Shown: piece by piece, positions 34,560-42,380 of the stretch
Layout: every line of letters begins with the position of its first letter
How positions within the stretch are numbered: the first letter of the stretch is position 1
DNA from: Streptomyces camelliae
Lineage (GTDB): Bacteria > Actinomycetota > Actinomycetes > Streptomycetales > Streptomycetaceae
DNA length: 64,000 nt
Assembly (NCBI RefSeq): GCF_027625935.1
Contig: NZ_CP115300.1
Location: 8,246,001 to 8,310,000, forward strand
Direction: 5' to 3'
Made by a program: the position numbers and the translations under genes
The notes under the pieces: generated by a model
The model's database searches: none
Told to the model about the DNA's origin: nothing
The model's input: the letters and a program-made list of their open reading frames with translations, nothing else

Positions 34560-36025
34560 ACGCGTTCCTCGGCTTCCTGCGCGTCCTCTTCGGGTGTCTC
34601 GGCGGTCAGCGGGAGCAGCACCTGGAAGCGGGTGTCGCCGGGCACCGACTCCACGCGCAGCGTGCCGTGGTGCTTGTTGACGACGATCCGCCAGGAGATG
34701 TCCAGGCCCAGCCCGGTGCCCTCGCCGACCGGTTTCGTGGTGAAGAACGGGTCGAAGATCCGGCTCCTGATCTCCGCCGGCACCCCGGGCCCGGTGTCCC
34801 GGAACTCCACCAGCAGCCGCTCGTGGTCGAGCGCGGTCCGCACGGTCAACGTGCCCGTGCCGCCCGCGCTGTTGACGGCGGAGACCGCGTTGTCGATCAG
34901 GTTGGTCCACACCTGGTTCAGCTCCGCCGGATACGCGGGCACCGGCGGGAGCGTGCGGTCGTACTCCTTGACGACCTCGATGCCCGAGCCGATCTTGCCG
35001 GAGAGCATCAGCAGGGTGCTGTCGAGGAGTTCGTGCACGTCGACCACCCGGTAGGGGGCCCGGTCGAGCTGCGAGTACTGCTTGGCCGCGTCGACGAGAT
35101 GCGAGATCCGGGTGGTGGAGTCCTCGATCTCGCTCATCAACAGCTCGGTCTCGATGGTGTAGTTGAGCCAGGCGACCGCCCCGGGCAGGATCTCCTCGTC
35201 GACGGCCGCCGCGACCTGCTCCAGCCAGTCGACGTCGAGCCCGGCCTGCACGAACGTCGGCGCCAGCTGCCAGCCGTAGTCGATGCCGTGGTCCTCCAGC
35301 CAGTCGGTGAGCAGGTCCTCCCGGTCGGCGGCCTCCAGGGGACTGAGCACCGGGGCCTTGGCGACCCGCTCCGCGGTGCGCTCCTGGATCTCGATCAGGC
35401 CCGCCAACTGATCGCGGGAGAAGGGACCTTCGGCGATCACGGCGAGCTTGTGCCGCATCTTCGCGACCCGTTCGCGCAGCGTGGCCGTGGCCCGTACGGC
35501 CGCCGCCGCGGGGTTGTTGAGCTCGTGCGTGAGCCCCGCCGACAGCGAGCCGAGCGCCAGCAGCCGCTCCCGCTGCCCGATCGCCGCCTGGGTGCTCTTC
35601 GACCCGAAGAACAGCCCCTCCAGCAGATGCACGGCCATCGGGAACCAGTCGGTCATGACCTCCGCGAAGACGTCCGCCGGCAGCACGAAGAACCGGGTCG
35701 GCTCCGTCACCCGCATCGAGTTGTTGTACACCTGCCGCACCCGGTCACCGAGATAGGCCTGCATCGCGCCCGCGTACACCCCGGGCTGGGAGGCACGGGT
35801 GACCTCCACATCGTCGCCGCCGACCCGGCGGGAGAGCACCACCGTGCCCTCGATCATCACGAAGAAGCAGGTGGCGGCGTCGCCCTCGGTGTACACCGGG
35901 CCGGGCTCGAACAACTCCACCCGCCCGTCGCTGCACAGCCGCCCGAGCTGCTCGGGGCTCAGCTTCTCGAAGAGGAACAGCGAGCCGATCTCCTTGGGGC
36001 TGCACGGCATGATCCGCCCGCTCAT
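34556..36025 (-). CDS. Soluble histidine kinase with N-terminal cyclic-nucleotide-binding domain
   Basis: 489 residues with no membrane span. Residues about 10-130 are a cNMP-binding beta barrel (LFEKLSPEQLGRLCSDG, PGPVYTEGDAATCFFVMIEG). The dimerisation/phosphoacceptor helix is SAGLTHELNNPAAAA with His167; the ATPase part has the N box (QVWTNLIDNAVSAV), G1 (DTGPGVP) and G2 (GEGTGLGLDIS). The canonical Arg/Thr cAMP-phosphate cassette is not obvious, so the ligand could be something else. It is coupled by ATGA overlaps to the response-regulator/oxidoreductase fusion before it and the UBP zinc-finger gene after it. It should phosphorylate the receiver domain of that fusion. Confidence 0.9.
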   Translation of the reverse strand: MSGRIMPCSPKEIGSLFLFEKLSPEQLGRLCSDGRVELFEPGPVYTEGDAATCFFVMIEGTVVLSRRVGGDDVEVTRASQPGVYAGAMQAYLGDRVRQVYNNSMRVTEPTRFFVLPADVFAEVMTDWFPMAVHLLEGLFFGSKSTQAAIGQRERLLALGSLSAGLTHELNNPAAAAVRATATLRERVAKMRHKLAVIAEGPFSRDQLAGLIEIQERTAERVAKAPVLSPLEAADREDLLTDWLEDHGIDYGWQLAPTFVQAGLDVDWLEQVAAAVDEEILPGAVAWLNYTIETELLMSEIEDSTTRISHLVDAAKQYSQLDRAPYRVVDVHELLDSTLLMLSGKIGSGIEVVKEYDRTLPPVPAYPAELNQVWTNLIDNAVSAVNSAGGTGTLTVRTALDHERLLVEFRDTGPGVPAEIRSRIFDPFFTTKPVGEGTGLGLDISWRIVVNKHHGTLRVESVPGDTRFQVLLPLTAETPEEDAQEAEERV

Positions 36026-37698
36026 GACTGCTCCAGATACCGGTGGACGAGCATCACGGCCATGGCTCCCTCTCCGACGGCGGACGCGACCCGCTTGGCG
36101 GACTCGGCACGGGCGTCGCCCGCCACGAACACGCCCGGGACGCTGGTCTCCAGGTGGTACGGCGCCCGGTCCAGCTCCCAGCCGGCCGGCGGCCGCCCGT
36201 CGGCGGTCAGATCGGGTCCGGCCAGGATGAACCCGCGCTCGTCGCGCAGCACGGAATCGCCCAGCCAGTCGGTGAGCGGGGCGGCGCCGATGAACACGAA
36301 CATCCACTGGGCGTCGACCCGTTCGCTCTCGCCGGTCCCCGTGTCCCGCAGCGTGAGCTGCTCCAGGTGGTCCGAGCCGTGCGCCGCGGTCACGACCGTG
36401 TGCGGGCGCACGGAGATGTTCGGCGCCTCATTGATCTGCTGGATCAGGTAGTGCGACATCGAGGCCGACAGGTCGGGTCCGCGCACCAGCACGGTCACCG
36501 ACTTCGCGCCCCGGGACAGATACATCGCCGCCTGGCCCGCCGAGTTGGCGCCCCCGACGATGTACACGTCCTGCCCCTGGCAGGCGGACGCCTCGGTCAG
36601 CGCCGAGCCGTAGAACACCCCGCAGCCCGTCAGATCGACGCAGCCGGCGGCCTCCAGCTGCCGGTACTGCACGCCGGTCGCGAGGATCACGCTGTGCGCG
36701 GCGATCGCCGTGCCGTCCGCGAACCGTACGACGCGGGCGGCGCCGTTGACCTCCAGCCCGGTCACCTCCCGCGCGGTCAGGATCTCGGCGCCGAACTTGG
36801 CCGCCTGGCGCCGCGCCCGGTCGGTGAGCTGGGCGCCGGAGACGCCGTCCGGGAAGCCCAGGTAGTTCTCGATCCGGGAGCTCTGCCCGGCCTGTCCGCC
36901 GGTCGCCGAGCGCTCCACCAGCACGGTCCTGAGCCCCTCGGAGGCCCCGTACACGGCCGCGCCGAGCCCGGCGGGCCCGCCGCCGATGACGATCAGGTCG
37001 TAGAAGTCGGCCATGGGCGTCGTCGCCAGCCCCACCTGCGCGGCCAGTTCGGGCGCCTCCGGCTCGACCAGGGCGGTGCCGTCCGGGGTGATCACCAGCG
37101 GCAGCCGCCGCCCGTCCTGCCCGGCGGCACTCAGCAGCCGCTGCCCCTCCGGCTCGTCCACCGAGTACCAGCGGTACGGCACCTGGTTGCGGGCCAGGAA
37201 CTCGCGCACGTCCGACGACCGCGCCGACCAGCGGTGCCCGACCACCTTGGTGCTGGGCACGGGCCGGTAGGCGCTGGTCCGCCAGGCCTCCAACAGGTCG
37301 TCCAGGACCGGGTAGAGCTTCTCCTCCGGCGGGTCCCAGGGCTTGAGCAGATAGTGGTCGAGGTCGACGACGTTGATCGCGTCGATCGCCGCGTTGGTGT
37401 CCGCGTACGCGGTCAGCAGCACCCGCCGCGCCCCCGGATACACGTCGAGCGCCTGCTCCAGGAACTCGATGCCGTTCATCTGCGGCATGCGGTAGTCGGC
37501 CAGGATCACGGCCACCAGGTCGCCGCGCAGCTTCAGCTCGCGCAGCGCCTCCAGCGCGGACGCGCCGGACTCCGCGCGCACGATCCGGTACGACTCGCCG
37601 TAGCGCCGCCGCAGATCGCGGGCGACGGCACGGGAGACTCCCGGGTCGTCGTCCACGGTCAGGATGACGGTCCGCGCGGTATCGGCGGCCTGTGTCAT
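36022..37698 (-). CDS. Response-regulator receiver fused to a glutaredoxin-like and a thioredoxin-reductase-like domain
   Basis: 558 residues in three parts. Receiver domain at 1-130: acidic pair in LTVDDDPG, phosphoacceptor D68 in ILADYRMPQMNG, Thr in LLTAYAD, Lys in LLKPWDP. Residues about 150-228 look like a glutaredoxin/thioredoxin-type fold (VREFLARNQVPYRWYSVDE, then LPLVITPDGT) without a CxxC. The rest is an FAD/NAD(P) oxidoreductase of the thioredoxin reductase family (DLIVIGGGPAGLGAA, VYIVGGANSAGQAAMYLSRGAKSV, VPGVFVAGDAR). At the place where thioredoxin reductases carry the redox CxxC the sequence reads CGVFYGSALTEASAC, so disulphide chemistry is altered or lost. First gene of a three-gene coupled operon. 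GGGAGA precedes the ATG. Confidence 0.9.
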   Translation of the reverse strand: MTQAADTARTVILTVDDDPGVSRAVARDLRRRYGESYRIVRAESGASALEALRELKLRGDLVAVILADYRMPQMNGIEFLEQALDVYPGARRVLLTAYADTNAAIDAINVVDLDHYLLKPWDPPEEKLYPVLDDLLEAWRTSAYRPVPSTKVVGHRWSARSSDVREFLARNQVPYRWYSVDEPEGQRLLSAAGQDGRRLPLVITPDGTALVEPEAPELAAQVGLATTPMADFYDLIVIGGGPAGLGAAVYGASEGLRTVLVERSATGGQAGQSSRIENYLGFPDGVSGAQLTDRARRQAAKFGAEILTAREVTGLEVNGAARVVRFADGTAIAAHSVILATGVQYRQLEAAGCVDLTGCGVFYGSALTEASACQGQDVYIVGGANSAGQAAMYLSRGAKSVTVLVRGPDLSASMSHYLIQQINEAPNISVRPHTVVTAAHGSDHLEQLTLRDTGTGESERVDAQWMFVFIGAAPLTDWLGDSVLRDERGFILAGPDLTADGRPPAGWELDRAPYHLETSVPGVFVAGDARAESAKRVASAVGEGAMAVMLVHRYLEQS

Positions 37699-37927
37699 AC
37701 GTCTCCCACCCCGAGCATCGGTTCCCGCGGCGCGCGTCGTGGGGACCGCCGCACCGGTTCCCCGCCATCGTATGTTCGATCGCTCCGGTTCGCCCCGGGA
37801 TGCGACGGGGACCGCGCCGCTCGGCGTGCGCGGTGCCCGGCGGGGGATGATCGTTGCCGTGCGTGCCGCAGCCCGGCCCCGGGCACCGGCAGCGCGAGAC
37901 GCGCCGCGACGACGAGGAGGCCCACGC
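37699..37927. promoter_or_regulatory. Shared upstream region with GGGGACC-type elements
   Basis: This 229-base gap separates the divergent redox-signalling operon and the universal stress gene. GGGGACC occurs at 37741-37747 and 37807-37813, and GGTTCCCC at 37756-37763 mirrors the first with one base missing. GGGAC/GTCCC pairs are the core of DevR/OsdR-type dormancy boxes that control universal stress genes in actinomycetes, but spacing here is not the consensus. A GAGGAGG ribosome-binding site precedes the stress gene. Confidence 0.35.
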
Positions 37928-38794
37928 ATGACACGCCCGATCACGGCAGGGGTGGACGGTTCGCAGGAGAGCCTGGCCGCGCTGGCGTGGGCCGGCCGGG
38001 AGGCCGTACGCCGGGGGCTGCCGCTGCGCGTGGTGCACGCGTGGCGCTACGCCGAGCAGCTCGCCACGGCCGACCGCGGCACCCAGCGGGGGTGGGCGTC
38101 GGACGCGGTGACCGAGGCCGTGCGGGCCGTCGCCGAGCGGCATCCGCAGCTCGTCACGACCGTCGACGTCGTCGAGGGCGAGCCCGTGCACGCGCTGGTC
38201 CGCGCGGCGGCGGACGCCGAGATGCTGGTGCTGGGCTCGCGCGGACACGGGCCCGTCGTCGGTTTCCTGCTCGGCTCGGTCGGCCAGCAGGTGATCGCCG
38301 GCACGGCACGGCCCGTGGTCCTGGTCCGCGCAGAGGACAGGCCCGCGGCCGAGGCGGCCGGACGGGACGTCGTCGTCGGCCAGCACGGCGACAGCGAGGA
38401 CAGCGCGGCCGTGCTGCGGTTCGCCTTCGAGACGGCGGCGGCCCGCGGCGCCGGCGTGCGGGCCGTACGGGCGTGGACGCTGCCGCCGGTCTTCGCCTAC
38501 AGCCCCGGTTCGCTCAAGCTGCTGGACGACGCCGGCGGTCTGGAACCGTACGAGAAGGAGGCGCTCAGCGCGGCCCTCGCGCCGTGGCGGGAGCGGTTCC
38601 CCGGCGTTCCGGTGACCGAGCACGTCGAGATGGGCAGCGCGGGCCAGGTGCTGCTCTCGGCGGCCGCGCGGGCCCAGCTGCTGGTCGTCGGCCGGCGGGC
38701 GCACCGTTCGGCCGTGGGCGCCCGGATCGGCTCGGTCGCGCACGGGGTGCTGCACCACGCCGAGTGCCCGGTGGCCGTGGTCCCGCACGAGTGA
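37928..38794 (+). CDS. Universal stress protein (two UspA domains)
   Basis: 288 residues formed by two tandem Usp folds (about 1-140 and 150-288). The ATP-binding signature is clear in the first (VLGSRGHGPVVGFLLGSVGQQVI, then CPVxxV-like RPVVLVR) and the second (VVGRRAHRSAVGARIGSVAHGVL, then CPVAVVPHE). Such proteins rise in hypoxia, stationary phase and other stress. It is divergent from the redox-signalling operon, with candidate GGGGACC elements between. It may therefore respond to the same signal, which is inference. Confidence 0.92.
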   Translation: MTRPITAGVDGSQESLAALAWAGREAVRRGLPLRVVHAWRYAEQLATADRGTQRGWASDAVTEAVRAVAERHPQLVTTVDVVEGEPVHALVRAAADAEMLVLGSRGHGPVVGFLLGSVGQQVIAGTARPVVLVRAEDRPAAEAAGRDVVVGQHGDSEDSAAVLRFAFETAAARGAGVRAVRAWTLPPVFAYSPGSLKLLDDAGGLEPYEKEALSAALAPWRERFPGVPVTEHVEMGSAGQVLLSAAARAQLLVVGRRAHRSAVGARIGSVAHGVLHHAECPVAVVPHE

Positions 38795-38795
38795 G

Positions 38796-40031
38796 CTACT
38801 CGGGGGCGGTCGGCTCCAGGGTCGCCCGCGCCTTCGGCAGGACGTTGGCGATGTAGTCCTGGACGGCCGTGTCCAGGCCGATGTCGTGCTGCGCGCGCTC
38901 GGAGAGGTACCAGCGGTGCTCCAGGAGTTCGTGGTAGATCTCCGCCGGGTCCATGGCGCCGCGCAGCTCGGGCGGCACGGCCCGCACGGTCGGCCGGAAC
39001 ACGTCCCGGACCCAGCGGTGGGCCAGCACCTCCGGGCGGGCGGCGAGGGGATCGCCGGGTGCGTAGTCGTCCTGGGTGGCCATCCAGCTCTCCAGGTCGC
39101 TCAGCAGCCGCCGCGCCTGGTTCTCCTCGGTGTCCAGGCCGGTCAGCCGCAGCAGCTGGCGCTGGTGGTGGCCGGCGTCGACGACCTTCGGCACGAAGGT
39201 GACCGCGTCCCCGTTGGAGGAGTGCTCGATCTGCATCTCGGCCACGTCGAAGCCCAGCTCGTTCAGCCGGCGGATCCGGCGTTCGATGTAGTGGTACTTG
39301 CCCGCCGGGTACACCGAGGTGCGGGTCAGCTCCTGCCAGAGCCCCTCGTACCGGGTGCATATCTCGTGCCCGAACTCCACCGCGTCGACGGACGGGTGCA
39401 GCGCGCCGGACGCCTCCAGGTCCAGCAGCTCGCCGCTGATGTTCACCCGGGCCAGATCGAGGTCGTACTCCCGCTGCCCGGGGCTCAGCTGCGGGTGCAG
39501 GTCGCCCGTCTCGGCGTCGACCAGATAAGCGGCGTAGGCGCCCGCGTCCCGCCGGAACAGCGTGTTGGACAGCGAGCAGTCGCCCCACGCGAAGCCGGCC
39601 AGGTGCAGGCGGACCAGCAGCACGGCGAGGGCGTCCATCAGCCGGTGCATGGTCGCGGGACGCATGGTCGTCTCGAACATCGAGCGGTACGGCAGCGAGC
39701 CGCGCAGATGCCGGGTGACCAGGACCGGCTCCAGCGGTGCGCCGGCGTGGTCGGTGCGGCCGGTGATCACCGCGAGCGGGTCGACGGCCGGGATGCCGAG
39801 CCGGTCGAGGTCGCGCAGCAGCTCGTACTCGCGCAGCGCGGGCCGCTCGGCCAGCTCCTTGACGGCGATCACCTCGTCACCGGCGTGCGCGTAGCGCACC
39901 ACGTGCCGGGAGATGCCCCTCGGGAGCGGGACGAGGTACTCCTCGGGCCACTCCTCCAGGGGCACGTCCCAGGGCAGAGCGAGCAGGAGCGCGGGGTGCT
40001 CCGGGTTCGTGGCGCTGATCTGCAAGGCCAT
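38796..40031 (-). CDS. DUF4032 family protein, kinase-like
   Basis: 411 residues. The N-terminal 230 residues resemble a small-molecule or atypical protein kinase fold (Bud32/lipopolysaccharide-kinase group): VIAVKELAERPALREYELL supplies a candidate ATP-binding Lys and Glu, FAWGDCSLSNTLF is a catalytic loop with Asp and Asn, and YLVDAETGDLH gives the metal-binding Asp. The C-terminal part is the DUF4032 domain (ARRLLSDLESWM, HRWVRDVFRPTV, EIYHELLEHRWYLSERA). The family is conserved in actinobacteria with no known substrate. Its 3' end faces the universal stress gene, two bases apart. Unlike the pseudokinase at 14-15 kb, its catalytic residues look intact. Confidence 0.85.
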   Translation of the reverse strand: MALQISATNPEHPALLLALPWDVPLEEWPEEYLVPLPRGISRHVVRYAHAGDEVIAVKELAERPALREYELLRDLDRLGIPAVDPLAVITGRTDHAGAPLEPVLVTRHLRGSLPYRSMFETTMRPATMHRLMDALAVLLVRLHLAGFAWGDCSLSNTLFRRDAGAYAAYLVDAETGDLHPQLSPGQREYDLDLARVNISGELLDLEASGALHPSVDAVEFGHEICTRYEGLWQELTRTSVYPAGKYHYIERRIRRLNELGFDVAEMQIEHSSNGDAVTFVPKVVDAGHHQRQLLRLTGLDTEENQARRLLSDLESWMATQDDYAPGDPLAARPEVLAHRWVRDVFRPTVRAVPPELRGAMDPAEIYHELLEHRWYLSERAQHDIGLDTAVQDYIANVLPKARATLEPTAPE

Positions 40032-40070
40032 GACACGAACCCTAAGGCCCCGCGCCGGAGTCCCAGCAGG

Positions 40071-40134
40071 CCCCTCCCCGGTTCCGGCGGGTCCCTCCCC
40101 GGTTCCAGGAGCCCGCTCCCGCGTTCTAGGAGGC
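40071..40134. repeat. Three degenerate 21-bp tandem repeats
   Basis: CTCCCCGGTTCC recurs at 40074 and 40095, with a decayed copy (CTCCCGCGTTCT) at 40116, all at a 21-base pitch. The third copy includes the stop codon of the MBL-fold gene. It fills most of the 94-base gap before the DUF4032 gene's start. Confidence 0.6.
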
Positions 40135-40878
40135 CCGCTCCAGGGCCTGCTCGGCCGCCGCGCGCACCGGACCCCGGTGGACCGGCCCGTGCCCCGGCAG
40201 CAGGGTGTCGCCCGCCAGCTCGCCGATCAGCTTCAGAGAGGCGATCGCCTGGGTGCGGTCGTGGTGGAAGAAGTCGGTCAGCAGCTGCGGCCCCTTGACC
40301 TGCGAGATCGCGTGCCCGGTGACCAGCGCGTCGCCGGAGATCACGATCCCCGCGCCGGGCAGGTGGTAGACGCAGTGGCCGTCGGTGTGGCCCGGGGTGT
40401 GCACGGGAACCGGGCGGCCGGGCAGGTCCAGCGGGCCCTCGGCCGGGAACGGCTCGGGGGCGGTGACGGGGTGCTGCTCGGTGCCGCCGACCCGGATCGT
40501 GTGCACCGCCCAGGGCAGCACACCCGGCCGCCAGATGTTGCGCACCACGTCGCCGATGGTGGCCTGCTGCAGGAACTCCCGGCGCGCGTGCGGGACTTCG
40601 ACGGGATGCAGATGGACGGGGGTGCCGTGGGCGGCGCGCAGATACTCGGCCGAGCCCAGGTGGTCGTTGTGCGCGTGGGTGATCAGCACGGCGGCGACCG
40701 CCTCCGGTGCACTGCCCACCGCCGCGAGGGACTCCAGGACCCCCTGCCGGTCGCCGGGGTAGCCGGTGTCCACGAGGGTGACGGCGTCCCCGTCCTTGAG
40801 GATCACCCAGTTGACGTTGTTGCCGTGCACCAGATATGTGCCGTCGGCGACTTGCTGTACTTCTGCCCGCATGCTCAT
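40126..40878 (-). CDS. MBL-fold metallo-hydrolase
   Basis: 250 residues, metallo-beta-lactamase fold. The dinuclear metal motif is LITHAHNDHLG (HxHxDH), further ligands are His in HTPGHTDGHCVYH and Asp in GIVISGDALV, and the last His is in LLPGHGPVHRG. VNWVILKDGDAVTLVDTGYPGD is the typical start of glyoxalase II-like or lactonase-like members. Substrate unknown. ATGs at 40878 and 40872 are both possible; ribosome-binding evidence is weak. Its neighbour upstream on the same strand is alkB, 80 bases away. Confidence 0.85.
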   Translation of the reverse strand: MSMRAEVQQVADGTYLVHGNNVNWVILKDGDAVTLVDTGYPGDRQGVLESLAAVGSAPEAVAAVLITHAHNDHLGSAEYLRAAHGTPVHLHPVEVPHARREFLQQATIGDVVRNIWRPGVLPWAVHTIRVGGTEQHPVTAPEPFPAEGPLDLPGRPVPVHTPGHTDGHCVYHLPGAGIVISGDALVTGHAISQVKGPQLLTDFFHHDRTQAIASLKLIGELAGDTLLPGHGPVHRGPVRAAAEQALERAS

Positions 40879-40957
40879 CCCGCCCCGGTGGCCGCTGATC
40901 GTCTCGGGACAGCCAACCAGATGGGGCACCGTGCGGTACAAGCGGTTGCGGGACACG

Positions 40958-41587
40958 TCACAGCACGCCCCTGGGCCGGAACTGCACGCTGATGCGCGGT
41001 CCCGTGGCCCGCGCGGTCTTCGGTACGCAGTGCTCCCACGTACGCTGGCAGGAGCCGCCCATCACGATCAGGTCGCCGTGCCCGAGCGGGCGCCGCACGG
41101 TCGCACCGCCTCCGCCGGCGGGCCGCAGCAGCAGATCCCGGGGTGCGCCGACGGAGAGGATCGCGACCATCGTGTCCTCGCGGGCGCCCCGCCCGATCCG
41201 GTCCCCGTGCCAGGCCACGCTGTCCCGGCCGTCCCGGTAGAAGCACAGCCCGGCGGTCGCGAACGGTTCGCCCAGTTCCTCGGCATAGTGCCGGGACAGG
41301 GCCTCGCGCGCCTCGGCCAGTACCGGATGGGGGAGGGGGTCCTCGGCCGCGTAGAAGGCCAGCAGGCGCGGTACGGCCACCACGTTGTCGTACATCTTCC
41401 GGCGCTCGGCCCGCCACGGCACGTCCGCCGCCAGCTGCTCGAACAGGGCGTCGGCGCCGCTGAGCCAGCCCGGCAGCACATCGATCCAGGCACCGGCGGA
41501 CAGTCCGGTCCGGCGCAGCCCATCGAGCGGGCCGAGCCGCAGCTCGTCGGTCTGGTCGAACAGGGAGCCCTGGAGGTGCGTGGACAT
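40958..41587 (-). CDS. alkB: Alpha-ketoglutarate-dependent dioxygenase AlkB
   Basis: 209 residues. The Fe(II) ligands are in SVAWHGDRIGRG (HxD) and in CQRTWEHCVPKT (distal His), and PRISVQFRPR supplies the 2-oxoglutarate-binding arginines (RxxxxxR). DNVVAVPRLLAFYA and AGLCFYRDGRDSVAWHGD mark the substrate lid. AlkB proteins repair 1-methyladenine and 3-methylcytosine by oxidative demethylation; the symbol is given by family and the exact paralogue is not certain. It is divergent from the TetR regulator, whose operator boxes lie between them. Confidence 0.88.
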   Translation of the reverse strand: MSTHLQGSLFDQTDELRLGPLDGLRRTGLSAGAWIDVLPGWLSGADALFEQLAADVPWRAERRKMYDNVVAVPRLLAFYAAEDPLPHPVLAEAREALSRHYAEELGEPFATAGLCFYRDGRDSVAWHGDRIGRGAREDTMVAILSVGAPRDLLLRPAGGGGATVRRPLGHGDLIVMGGSCQRTWEHCVPKTARATGPRISVQFRPRGVL

Positions 41588-41661
41588 GGGCCCAGCGTAC
41601 TCCTTAATCGAAAATGCGTTCCCATGTTTTCTTGTCGCGGGAAGGCATCCTCGGGCTCTTT

Positions 41662-41695
41662 CGATACATCGATGTATCGGATACATTCGCGTATC
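41662..41695. promoter_or_regulatory. Two TetR-type operator boxes, GATAC-N6-GTATC
   Basis: GATAC-N6-GTATC occurs at 41663-41678 (inside the perfect palindrome CGATACATCGATGTATCG, 41662-41679) and again at 41680-41695, a 17-base pitch. Both sit 28-60 bases before the TetR start codon. This is what an autoregulated TetR repressor site looks like. Confidence 0.7.
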
Positions 41696-41722
41696 GAACG
41701 GAGGGCGGAGGAGCCGGTACCG

Positions 41723-42343
41723 ATGAACGACACACCCAAGCGCGTCACCCGGCGCCGGGTCGCCACGCGCGCCCGGCTGCTCGACGCCGCGTTCGAGGTG
41801 TTCGCCGCGAAAGGCTTCGGGCGGGTCTCCATCGAGGAGATCTGCGAGGCGGCCGGCTACAGCCGCGGCGCCTTCTACTCGAACTTCGCCACCCTCGACG
41901 AGCTGTTCTTCGCGCTCTACCAGGAGCGCGCCGACCTCATCGCCGCCCAGGTCGCCGACGCCCTCGCCCAGGACGGACCCGACCTCGACGTGCCGGCCTC
42001 CGTGGACCGGGTCACCGAGGTGCTGCTGCTCGACGTGGACTGGCTGCTGGTCAAGACCGACTTCCTGGTGCACGCGGCCCGGGATCCGGCCGTCGCCCGG
42101 GCCCTCCTCGACCATCGCGCCCGGCTCCGCGAGGCCGTCGCCGACCGGCTCTTCCGGGCTCGTGGCCACACCGAACTGCCCGCCGTGCTCGGCGACGTGG
42201 ACGGCGCCGCGCACGCCGTGGTCGCCGCGTACGACGGGGTCACCACCCAGCTGCTGCTCGACAAGGACGTCGAGGCCGCGCGGACCTGGCTGAAGCAGCT
42301 GCTCACCGCGCTGCTGACCGACGGCAGCCGCACCCCCGTATGA
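41723..42343 (+). CDS. TetR-family transcriptional regulator
   Basis: 206 residues. The N-terminal TetR HTH is RARLLDAAFEVFAAKGFGRVSIEEICEAAGYSRGAFYSNFATLDELFFALY; the remainder is a helical ligand-binding domain. GGAGGAG lies upstream of the ATG. The gene is 37 bases before the flavin dehydrogenase on the same strand, and paired operator boxes lie in its promoter, so it most likely represses itself and the dehydrogenase until an organic ligand, perhaps a steroid-like or cyclic ketone, binds. The divergent alkB may be affected as well. Confidence 0.9.
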   Translation: MNDTPKRVTRRRVATRARLLDAAFEVFAAKGFGRVSIEEICEAAGYSRGAFYSNFATLDELFFALYQERADLIAAQVADALAQDGPDLDVPASVDRVTEVLLLDVDWLLVKTDFLVHAARDPAVARALLDHRARLREAVADRLFRARGHTELPAVLGDVDGAAHAVVAAYDGVTTQLLLDKDVEAARTWLKQLLTALLTDGSRTPV

Positions 42344-42380
42344 GCACCCTCCGAGCACCCTCAGGAAGGACACATTCGCC

